Shown here: positions 29,078-35,506 of the stretch, in pieces | Layout: every line of letters begins with the position of its first letter | Numbering within the stretch: position 1 is the stretch's first letter | From: Streptomyces sp. WAC05374 | Lineage (GTDB): Bacteria; Actinomycetota; Actinomycetes; Streptomycetales; Streptomycetaceae | Assembly (NCBI RefSeq): GCF_004353505.1 | Contig: NZ_SMNQ01000002.1 | Coordinates: forward strand, 496,001-560,000 | Direction of reading: 5' to 3' | Length of the DNA: 64,000 bases | Program-made: the position numbers and the translations under genes | The notes under the pieces: generated by a model | Seen by the model: only the letters and a program-made list of their open reading frames with translations | Databases searched by the model: none | Told to the model about the DNA's origin: nothing

Positions 29078-29521
29078 GTGCCGGAGGCCAGCCCGCGCGG
29101 AACCTATTTGCTCATCGCCGATGCGCTGCGAAAGGACATCGAGAAGGGGCTCGACGGAGAAGCGCTCCCGTCCGAAGCCGCTCTCATGCGGACGCATGAC
29201 GTCTCGCGCAACACCATCCGGCGCGCGCTTAAGACCTTGGAGGCGGAGAAGCTCATCGTCTCCGCTCCCGGCGTCGGCTGGCGAGTGTCCAGCAAGCCCA
29301 TCAGGCCGCTCATTGACCGCATGACGGATCTGATCACGGAAGAGTCGCTGACGGTAGGCGACGCCTACCCGGCGGAGTCGAAGCTGTGCGAGCGCTTCGG
29401 CGCCTCCCGTACGGCGGTCCGTCGCGCCCTCGCTCAGATGGAGGGAACCGGCCTCCTCGCGACGGTCCACGGCAAGGGCCGCACCGTTCGCGCTCTCCCG
29501 ACGAGCCTGGAGGAAACGTAG
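29078..29521 (+). CDS. GntR-like regulator made of two tandem winged-helix domains (KorSA-type candidate)
   Basis: A 147-residue protein. The GTG at 29078 has GGAAGGAGG directly upstream. The first GntR winged helix spans about residues 6-70 (LLIADALRKDIEKG, then PSEAALMRTHDVSRNTIRRA). A second, degenerate copy spans about 78-142 (PAESKLCERFGASRTAVRRA ... TVHGKGRTVRA). There is no effector-binding domain. In pSAM2-like elements a GntR protein (KorSA) represses the activator and transfer genes, and position and family suggest that role here. The HD gene follows two bases after the stop. Confidence 0.8.
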   Translation: MPEASPRGTYLLIADALRKDIEKGLDGEALPSEAALMRTHDVSRNTIRRALKTLEAEKLIVSAPGVGWRVSSKPIRPLIDRMTDLITEESLTVGDAYPAESKLCERFGASRTAVRRALAQMEGTGLLATVHGKGRTVRALPTSLEET

Positions 29522-29523
29522 CC

Positions 29524-30105
29524 TTGGCATCCATGGGGCTTACCGAGTGGGCGTACTCGCTCTCTGAATCGATGTTGTCTGAACCGTTGCCGCGCCGCTG
29601 GGCACACTCCCTCGGCGTCGCCAAGCAGGCTCGTTCCCTGAGCCCGATCCTCGGCACGGACGCCGAGCTGTTGGAGGCCGCGGCCGTCCTGCATGACATC
29701 GGGTACTCCCCCTCCATCGCTACGACCGGCTTCCACCCGCTCGACGGCGCCCGGTTCCTCCGCGACCAGGAGGATGCCGACGAGCGGGTCGTGCGGCTCG
29801 TGGCCCATCACTCCTGCGCGCTCTTGGAGGCCGAGGAGCGGGGGCTACGGCAAGAACTGGCGACGGAGTTCGAGCTGGAGCGGCCGGAACTTGTGGACGC
29901 TCTCATCGTCTCCGACATGACGACGACGCCTGACGGCGAGCACACGACGCCGGCGGCCCGGCTGGAAGAGATCGTGCAGCGGTACGGGCCGGACACCATC
30001 GTGGGTCGTTTCATTCAGCGCGCGGCACCGGAGATCTACGCGGCGAACGAACGTGTAGAGCTTCGGATGGCTTCCGCCGCGGCGGCCGGCGCTCAGCCGA
30101 TGTAG
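29524..30105 (+). CDS. HD-domain phosphohydrolase
   Basis: A 193-residue (TTG start) or 190-residue (ATG at 29533) HD-superfamily protein. Metal ligands are visible: RWAHSLGVA, the HD pair in AAVLHDIGYSPS, and a downstream VAHHSCA with SDMTT. The TTG at 29524 is ten bases after GGAGG, so I prefer it. HD proteins beside GntR and NUDIX genes are typical of AICE regulatory blocks. A nucleotide-clearing or signalling role is likely, but the substrate is unknown. Its 3' end overlaps the convergent NUDIX gene by 13 bases. Confidence 0.82.
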   Translation: MASMGLTEWAYSLSESMLSEPLPRRWAHSLGVAKQARSLSPILGTDAELLEAAAVLHDIGYSPSIATTGFHPLDGARFLRDQEDADERVVRLVAHHSCALLEAEERGLRQELATEFELERPELVDALIVSDMTTTPDGEHTTPAARLEEIVQRYGPDTIVGRFIQRAAPEIYAANERVELRMASAAAAGAQPM

Positions 30106-30566
30106 GGCTCCCGCCGGGTCTCGTCCAGGCCATGCGCGATGCGCAGCCGCATGGACGGGTGAATGTCTAGGCCATCAAGGTCCGCCGGGTTCATCCAGCG
30201 GACCTCCTTCGACTCGTTGCTCGTCCGGAGCGAGCCCCCGACCGGGTGGGCCCGGAAGCAGATGGAGAACTGCTGCCGCACTTCGCCATCGTCGTAGGCG
30301 AGGACGTGATCGGGGTCGGTGTAGAGCCCGACGATGTTGTCGACCTCGACGCGAATCCCGGTCTCTTCCTCGACCTCACGGACGGCTGTGTCGCCGATCC
30401 GCTCGCCGATGTCGTGGCCGCCGCCGGGGAGTGCCCAGAGGTCGTTATCCGTCTTGTGGATCAGGAGAAGGTGCCCGTGGTCGTCGCGGACCACGACCGT
30501 CACGGAGGGCACCACCGAGTTGGCTTTAGGCGCCTTCGGGTCGCGGAAGTAGTCGATCCGGCTCAT
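30093..30566 (-). CDS. NUDIX hydrolase
   Basis: A 157-residue NUDIX protein with the complete box GGGHDIGERIGDTAVREVEE then ETGI (about residues 48-71). It hydrolyses nucleoside-diphosphate-linked compounds; the particular substrate is not evident. It starts at 30566, overlapping the upstream HTH gene's stop (ATGA), so the two are one unit. A NUDIX gene is a regular passenger of pSAM2-family elements, where it is thought to link element activity to host signals. Confidence 0.9.
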   Translation of the reverse strand: MSRIDYFRDPKAPKANSVVPSVTVVVRDDHGHLLLIHKTDNDLWALPGGGHDIGERIGDTAVREVEEETGIRVEVDNIVGLYTDPDHVLAYDDGEVRQQFSICFRAHPVGGSLRTSNESKEVRWMNPADLDGLDIHPSMRLRIAHGLDETRREPYIG

Positions 30567-31333
30567 GCGTCCGATCCTCGCAGCTCGGTGGGTGAGGAGA
30601 TGGGGCGGGCGCTCTCCCAGACTCGTTCGACGCTCTCTGCATAGGCGTCGAATAGCTCTCCTCCGGGGACGCGCTGAAGGTGGAGGACTGGCGCCATGTA
30701 GGCGCCGACGCCGTACAGGTGCCCGTTCGCCAGCATCACGTCATCGGCACGGTAGATCGAGTTGTAGAGCGTGGTGGAGTGCAGCCGGAACTCCACCCCG
30801 GGGAGCCTGAACAGCGGCGTGTAGTTCACCAGCGCATTGCGGATCTTGCTCGCCATTGCATCGCCGATGCCCTCGTCCTTGCCGCGCACGGCGACGGCGG
30901 TCGAATCGGGGTCTCCGAGCATGAACCGGATCCGTAGGCCATCGGCCGACTTCTCCTTGACCACCTGGTGGAACGCGGCGTCCTCGGTGAGCCAGAAGCC
31001 CGAGTACACCAGAACGTCGAAGTGCCGCTTGGCGCCGGCGTAGAGCCGCGGCCAAAGCCGGTTCGGCACGACCGAGCGGTGGGGGTAGAGCTGAACCAAT
31101 TCGGCGTTGCCTGCCTCAGTCACTTCTGCCGACGTCCGCTCTTCAGGCCAGAGGTAGGACACCTCCCGCCCCAGAAGGGAGGCCGTCGCGTACTTGTACC
31201 GGCGGTACGGCTGACGCTTGGGCTCATTAATCCAGCGCTCCACGGTCTTCGCCGACACCCCTAGTCGCTCCGCGATCTGATCCAGCGTCATGCCGCTCTC
31301 GACGATTGCGCCACGCAAGCGCTCATTGGCCAT
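30563..31333 (-). CDS. HTH regulator with C-terminal sensor-like domain (DUF5919-like)
   Basis: A 256-residue protein. The ATG at 31333 has GGGGGAG nine bases upstream. The N-terminal HTH (GMTLDQIAERLGVSAKTVERWI) is followed by a C-terminal alpha/beta domain (HFDVLVYSGFWLTEDAAFHQ; RIRFMLGDPDSTAVAVRGKD; YRADDVMLANGHLYGVGAYM). The latter looks like the DUF5919 domain seen in Streptomyces regulators, with some resemblance to PLD-type folds but no HKD motif. It is transcribed with the NUDIX gene. It probably controls element excision or transfer (inference). Confidence 0.75.
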   Translation of the reverse strand: MANERLRGAIVESGMTLDQIAERLGVSAKTVERWINEPKRQPYRRYKYATASLLGREVSYLWPEERTSAEVTEAGNAELVQLYPHRSVVPNRLWPRLYAGAKRHFDVLVYSGFWLTEDAAFHQVVKEKSADGLRIRFMLGDPDSTAVAVRGKDEGIGDAMASKIRNALVNYTPLFRLPGVEFRLHSTTLYNSIYRADDVMLANGHLYGVGAYMAPVLHLQRVPGGELFDAYAESVERVWESARPISSPTELRGSDA

Positions 31334-31997
31334 GCCGTGCACTCCCCCTGAGGGACGACTTGGGACGACTTCACCGTAGCGAAGACGTCCTGGAGTTGGG
31401 CAAGCGCGGAGTTCATCGTCGTGCCTGATCAAGCCACGCTTTAGGTACCTCAGCGGGGGCGGACTCGCGAAGTGGGCGAAACCGAAGGACTTGACTCCGC
31501 GAACTATCCACCCCATCCTGAGGAACAGGTATTACATGTACCTCATGCCCCGCAGGCGGGTCGACGCAATGGACACGGCTGCTGGCTTGAGAACTGAACA
31601 GTGTGATCCACCGCAGTAAGACGCCGTGACGACGCCGGCGAGGCGAGTGGAGACCAGCCGATCGAGACCGGGCCCGCGTCACAACCGGGCCCCACACCCC
31701 ACATGGGGGACACGCCGTCGGCTCTAAAGAACCGCGTGGGTCGACATTGACGCCGCGACGCGCCCCGGGACCGGACCTCCCCGGGGTCAGCGGCACCACG
31801 CGAATCGGAGGTCTGAACGACCGCGCAGCACTCGCTGCGGCCGGTTGCCTCCTCCGCCCGTCCGGGCCCTTCGCGGGGTGCCGCACGGGTGGGGCCGAGG
31901 GGAGCCGGAGATTCCGACTTCAACGGCGCGCACCCCCGGAGCGGCTACTCCGGGGGTGCTGTTCGGGCCGTTTCACCTGCTAGGGAGACCACGACCC
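31334..31997. other. Divergent intergenic region, regulator block / transfer operon
   Basis: About 660 bases between the leftward HTH gene and the rightward transfer operon. I find no convincing gene; short open frames lack ribosome sites and codon bias. It should contain the main transfer-operon promoter and binding sites for the regulators. A strong hairpin (31931-31958) lies just before the first transfer gene. Confidence 0.5.
31931..31958 (+). terminator. Hairpin ahead of the transfer operon (terminator or attenuator)
   Basis: CACCCCCGGAG and CTCCGGGGGTG form a perfect 11-bp stem with a six-base loop. It is 39 bases before the first small transfer gene and has no gene to terminate on the same strand, so attenuation of transfer transcription is possible. 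Confidence 0.55.
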
Positions 31998-32267
31998 ATG
32001 AACCACATCGTCACTGTTCAGGACGCTGTTACCGCGTTCGCCGACTTCATGGAGCCGACGAACGCGGAGCTGAACGCGATCGAGTGCGCGATGCCCGTCA
32101 TCCTCGCGGACGTCGAGCTGCTGGACGCGCACATCGTCACCCTCGACCGCACGCCGACCGAGCTGGACGAGCGTCGCATCCGCCGGGCCCGCCGCCGCGC
32201 GCTGGCCGCCCGAGTCGCGCTGGTCAACCGCGCCGCCGGCACGAGCCTGCACGGGGGTGCCGCGTGA
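31998..32267 (+). CDS. Small AICE protein (DUF6284-like)
   Basis: An 89-residue protein with FADFMEPTNAELNAIECAMP and an Arg-rich helix (DERRIRRARRRALAAR). Similar small proteins open the transfer operon of many Streptomyces integrative elements; I believe the family is DUF6284 but cannot verify. GGGAG precedes the ATG. Its stop overlaps the next start (GTGA). Function unknown. Confidence 0.65.
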   Translation: MNHIVTVQDAVTAFADFMEPTNAELNAIECAMPVILADVELLDAHIVTLDRTPTELDERRIRRARRRALAARVALVNRAAGTSLHGGAA

Positions 32268-32710
32268 GCACCACCAACCGCAACCTGATCGCCGCACACG
32301 CTGAAGTGAAGGCGGAAATCGCGCGGACGGACACGAAGACGGCACTGCTGCTGGCGTTCGTCGGCGCGGTGCTCGCCGGTACCTGGTCGCTCGCCCGGGA
32401 CCTGCCCCTGAACCTGCCCGCCATCGCCGCGGGCGGGCTCGGCCTGGGGCTGCTGGTGGCAGCAGCCGGGCTTCTGCTGCGCTCGACCCGCCCGAACCTG
32501 GGCGGCCGGCACGGCTTCCCCTTGTGGGCCACCCTCACCCCGGACGAGATCGGCGCCGCCGTCGCCCGGGACCTGGCCGCCGACATCGTCGGACTCTCCC
32601 GGCTGGCGGTCGCCAAGTTCACCTGCCTGCGCCGAGCAGTCGACCTCACCATGACCGCCGGCGCCCTGCTCATCCTCGCCGCGCTGCTCACCACCGGGGG
32701 TGCCCGATGA
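32264..32710 (+). CDS. Pycsar-effector-like transmembrane protein
   Basis: A 148-residue membrane protein starting with GTG. A charged helix (AHAEVKAEIARTDTKTALLL) leads into two hydrophobic segments (about residues 22-65). A soluble stretch with RGHGFPLW-like and ARDLAADIVGLSRLAVAKF motifs follows, and a last membrane segment (MTAGALLILAALLTTGG) ends the protein. This D.K...LL / membrane pair / membrane layout matches the PycTM (Pycsar effector, DUF5706-like) family. No adenylate or uridylate cyclase gene is next to it. In this operon it more likely serves plasmid spread, but a defence role is possible. It overlaps both neighbours. Confidence 0.6.
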   Translation: MSTTNRNLIAAHAEVKAEIARTDTKTALLLAFVGAVLAGTWSLARDLPLNLPAIAAGGLGLGLLVAAAGLLLRSTRPNLGGRHGFPLWATLTPDEIGAAVARDLAADIVGLSRLAVAKFTCLRRAVDLTMTAGALLILAALLTTGGAR

Positions 32711-33810
32711 CCGGAGCGAAGCTCACCCGCGTACAGATTGGGGTCCTGGCGGCTGCCTTCGTGCCGATGCTGGCCACCGGGGTGTTCGGCGGCATCGGCA
32801 CCTACAGCAACATCGGCCACGCCTACGGCCAGGGCACCGCACTCGGTGCGCTCGCCGCCGGTGAGGGCGCCACGGCCGTTCTCGCCCTGGTCCTGCTCGG
32901 GCTGACCATGCTGGGGCAGTCCTCCCCGCGCATCGTCCGGCTCGGACTGTGGGCGCTGCCGGCCGCCGCCGCCGTCATGGGAGCGATGGCCGCCCCCGAT
33001 CCGGGACGGACCGTGATCTACGCCTTGACGTCGATGGGCATGTCGGTCTCGGCTGAGGGCATGGCGTTCCTAGCTCGGCGGATCGTGGTGCACACCGACG
33101 GCCGGGACGCGGAGAACGAGCGCCGCACCGCCGATGTGGTGCAGGCACTCGCCTACCACCGCGCTCGGGCCACACAGCATCCGACTGGCTGGGTCAGGAA
33201 GTGGTCGGAACTCAAGTCGTGGAGGCTGGCCCGCAGGGTCGGGGTCGGGGACGCGGCGCTCGGATCGAGGCTGCTGGACGTGCAGCGCGAGCGTGTCAGC
33301 GCTGGGGCGGACGCCGCACTCGCCTCGATGTTCGGCGGCACAACCCCCGGCGCGGCTCCCTCCACGTATGTGGAGGAATCTACCCCGTCCGCCATAAAAC
33401 GGTCTATGGCTGACCTCGCCGAATCGACCCCCGCCCCGCAGGTCACCCTGACCCGGCTGACGGTGCCCGCTCCGGTCGCGGTCGACCTCGGCAAGTCGAC
33501 ACCGCCTCTCAAACCGCTCCCGCCGACCGTGTCCGTTCCCGTGGCCTCGATCGAGCAGCGCGCGGTGGCGGCAGAGTCGACCCGGCCGCGCCGCGCCACG
33601 GGCCGTGTCCCGGCGGTGGCGAAGTCGACCCGTTCGAAGCGCACTCCGGATCAGTTGCTCGACGAAGCGCGGGCGGCGACGGCGGACTGGCCGGACGAGA
33701 AGGTGACCGGCGAAGGCATCCGCCGCGCCATCCACACCTCTCCGGCGAACGCCAGGCTCCTGCGGGACACTCTGCTCGCCGAACGCACCGCATCGGCTGA
33801 GGTCGCGTGA
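32707..33810 (+). CDS. Spd-like membrane protein with long charged C-terminal tail
   Basis: A 367-residue protein, ATG at 32707 overlapping the previous stop. About four membrane segments occupy residues 8-125 (IGVLAAAFVPMLATGVFGGI; AVLALVLLGLTMLG; LGLWALPAAAAVMGAMAA). A long hydrophilic tail follows with repeated EST/KST dipeptides (VEESTP, LAESTP, LGKSTPP, KSTRSKRTPDQLLDEARAA). The C-terminus resembles a small helical DNA-binding module (DEKVTGEGIRRAIHTSPANARLL). This fits SpdB2-type spread proteins of Streptomyces plasmids, which cooperate with TraB during intramycelial plasmid spread. Confidence 0.7.
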   Translation: MTGAKLTRVQIGVLAAAFVPMLATGVFGGIGTYSNIGHAYGQGTALGALAAGEGATAVLALVLLGLTMLGQSSPRIVRLGLWALPAAAAVMGAMAAPDPGRTVIYALTSMGMSVSAEGMAFLARRIVVHTDGRDAENERRTADVVQALAYHRARATQHPTGWVRKWSELKSWRLARRVGVGDAALGSRLLDVQRERVSAGADAALASMFGGTTPGAAPSTYVEESTPSAIKRSMADLAESTPAPQVTLTRLTVPAPVAVDLGKSTPPLKPLPPTVSVPVASIEQRAVAAESTRPRRATGRVPAVAKSTRSKRTPDQLLDEARAATADWPDEKVTGEGIRRAIHTSPANARLLRDTLLAERTASAEVA

Positions 33811-34145
33811 TGGGGGCGCTACCGGTGTTCCGGTGGCGCCTGGCCCCGGACGGCTACGCCACCCGCCGCCAACTCCGCGCACAAGGCCTTCGGCCCGGCG
33901 GGCAAGACGTGGCCGCCCAGCTCGAACGCCCCCGCCGCCGAGGACCGCTGGTCGCCTACCTCTACCGCATCGACCAGGCCAAGCCCGTACGGCCGATGAC
34001 CCCGGCCCGATGGGCGGCATTGGCCAAGGCGAACGCCGCCCGCCGCACCTGCCCCGAGTGCCGACGCGATGCCGGGTACGTCATCCCGTCCTCGCTCGGC
34101 ATCTGCGTGCCCTGCGCCGACGCGCCCACCCCGATTGCTGCCTGA
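33810..34145 (+). CDS. Small zinc-ribbon protein (RRQRL-motif-like)
   Basis: A 111-residue protein with an N-terminal YATRRQLRAQGLRPGGQD segment and a C-terminal CPEC...CVPC zinc ribbon. NCBI names such AICE proteins 'RRQRL motif-containing zinc-binding protein', as I recall. The ATG at 33810 overlaps the previous stop by one base; GTG at 33807 is also possible. Probably nucleic-acid or protein binding. Exact role unknown. Confidence 0.65.
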   Translation: MGALPVFRWRLAPDGYATRRQLRAQGLRPGGQDVAAQLERPRRRGPLVAYLYRIDQAKPVRPMTPARWAALAKANAARRTCPECRRDAGYVIPSSLGICVPCADAPTPIAA

Positions 34146-34176
34146 AGCCTCCACCCGCCTGAAACGGAGATCCGCC

Positions 34177-34407
34177 GTGACCACGCAGAACAGCCAGAGT
34201 GTCCCGCCGCAGGGCTCGCACCACTACGTCATGACCGTGGAACTGCCCGGCCGCGCCATGCAGACCCTCTCCGGGACGTGGACCCCGCCGCAGGGCGCCA
34301 CCCGGCACGACGTGTTCAGCGCCATCAAGGCCGATATCGGCCGGCAGGACCCGGAGATGGGCGGCGCCAACGTCGTCTTCTTCTCCCTGGAGCCGAACCA
34401 CCTCTGA
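34177..34407 (+). CDS. Small hypothetical protein of the transfer operon
   Basis: A 76-residue soluble protein. The GTG at 34177 has ACGGAGA upstream. The sequence (HHYVMTVELPGRAMQTLSGT; RHDVFSAIKADI) suggests a compact alpha/beta fold. I do not recognise the family. Its conserved position between the zinc-ribbon and Spd-like genes suggests a transfer-related function. Confidence 0.6.
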   Translation: MTTQNSQSVPPQGSHHYVMTVELPGRAMQTLSGTWTPPQGATRHDVFSAIKADIGRQDPEMGGANVVFFSLEPNHL

Positions 34408-34427
34408 CCAGCCAAAGGAGAGGCACC

Positions 34428-34805
34428 ATGACCAACCTGCCCGAGCCGGTCCGGGTCGTTCAACTCCCGGACGGCACCTACGCCTACGCCGACCACCTGC
34501 CCGCCATACAGCAGTCGGTACAGCCGCAGATCGTTCACCAGCACATCCACCAGGCCCCGCCGGACCGCACGGTGCAGCGCGTCGCGCTCGGCTCCGGGGT
34601 CGGCGCCGGCGCGGTGGCCGCCGGGGTGTACTTCGGCCCGCTGCTGGTCGGCGCGCTGACCGCCATCGCCGCGAACCTCGCGATGCTCGCGTTCCTCGCC
34701 GTCGCGATGGCGTGGGGCGTGGTCACTGTCGTCAGGAGCGTCGGCGGCGCGGGGGGCAAGGCCGCCGCCCAGTCCCTCAGCCGCTCCCGGCGAAAGGGGA
34801 AGTGA
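34428..34805 (+). CDS. SpdB-like small membrane protein
   Basis: A 125-residue protein. AAAGGAGAGG precedes the ATG at 34428. A soluble N-terminal half (VRVVQLPDGTYAYADHLPAI; HQHIHQAPPD) is followed by two Gly/Ala-rich membrane segments (about residues 52-105) and a basic tail (SRSRRKGK). Small proteins of this type are plasmid-spread (Spd) components in Streptomyces conjugative elements. Assignment rests on layout and context. Confidence 0.65.
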   Translation: MTNLPEPVRVVQLPDGTYAYADHLPAIQQSVQPQIVHQHIHQAPPDRTVQRVALGSGVGAGAVAAGVYFGPLLVGALTAIAANLAMLAFLAVAMAWGVVTVVRSVGGAGGKAAAQSLSRSRRKGK

Positions 34806-34806
34806 C

Positions 34807-35001
34807 GTGTTCAACGCGGGCGACAAGGTGTTGATCGTCGCGTGTGAGGACGACCCCCGCGCGGTCGGCAAGACCGGCCGTGTGCTGGACGAGGTCCCGC
34901 CCGGCCCGCTCACGAACGGTCGCTGGACCGTCGATCGGATCGGCATCTTGATCGCTCCGGTCCTGGTCCACGCCCACGAGATCCGCAAGGTCAGCGGCTG
35001 A
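34807..35001 (+). CDS. Small SH3/KOW-like protein
   Basis: A 64-residue protein starting with GTG one base after the previous stop. The pattern FNAGDKVLIVACEDDPRAVG, then KTGRVLDEV, WTVDRIGI and HAHEIRKV looks like a five-strand SH3/KOW barrel. Function unknown. It is in the transfer operon. Confidence 0.6.
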   Translation: MFNAGDKVLIVACEDDPRAVGKTGRVLDEVPPGPLTNGRWTVDRIGILIAPVLVHAHEIRKVSG

Positions 35002-35076
35002 CGGCTGCCTGTCCGCCCCGGCTCGTTCCGGGGCGGGTGGGGAGCCGGACAGACCGGCCCCAGGAAGGCACCCGCC

Positions 35077-35253
35077 ATGGGCAAGCCCGATCCGGAACCC
35101 AAGCTCACCACCACCGAAAAGGCCAAGGTCGCCTACTACGTGGCCCGCATGTGCAAGCGCGACCTCGCGGGCGAGACCGTCCACCAGGCCGACCTGGAAC
35201 GCAAGATCGAGCGCGTCATCGAGGGCGCGCGGAAGCGGGGAGACAAGCGATGA
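35077..35253 (+). CDS. Small helical protein (DUF6257-like)
   Basis: A 58-residue, highly charged protein: LTTTEKAKVAYYVARMCKRD then VHQADLERKIERVIEGARKR. The ATG at 35077 follows GGAAGG. It overlaps the next start (ATGA). A short helical protein in this position is common in Streptomyces AICEs; DUF6257 is my tentative match. Confidence 0.6.
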   Translation: MGKPDPEPKLTTTEKAKVAYYVARMCKRDLAGETVHQADLERKIERVIEGARKRGDKR

Positions 35254-35414
35254 CCTTCAACATCCGCATCAGGACCCGTCACGACGCCCGGGTGGGTGGC
35301 ACCTACGGCGCCTTCACCTACTGGCGGTGCAGTTGCGGCGCCGAGGGCCGTACGTCCAGCGGAGAGGGGTCCGCTAAGCGGCTCGCTGACAGCCACATGC
35401 GCAAGTACCGCTAG
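35250..35414 (+). CDS. Small mobile-element transfer protein
   Basis: A 54-residue basic protein with a CSCG knuckle in the middle (YWRCSCGAEGRTSSGEG) and an ADSHMRKYR tail. Translationally coupled to the previous gene by ATGA. The C-x-C-G motif suggests half of a zinc site. Role in transfer is inferred from position. Confidence 0.6.
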   Translation: MTFNIRIRTRHDARVGGTYGAFTYWRCSCGAEGRTSSGEGSAKRLADSHMRKYR

Positions 35415-35506
35415 CCACGCCCCGGGGGCGGCCGTCCCGGCCAAGGAATCAGGCCGCCCCCGGGCCCAACCCCGTCCAGCACCAGGCCAGACAGGAGAAC
35501 CCCAGC

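Noticed and set aside
31747..31983. Possible 78-residue gene before the transfer operon
   Set aside because: No ribosome site, product is Arg/Gly/Pro-rich, and it spans the hairpin at 31931.
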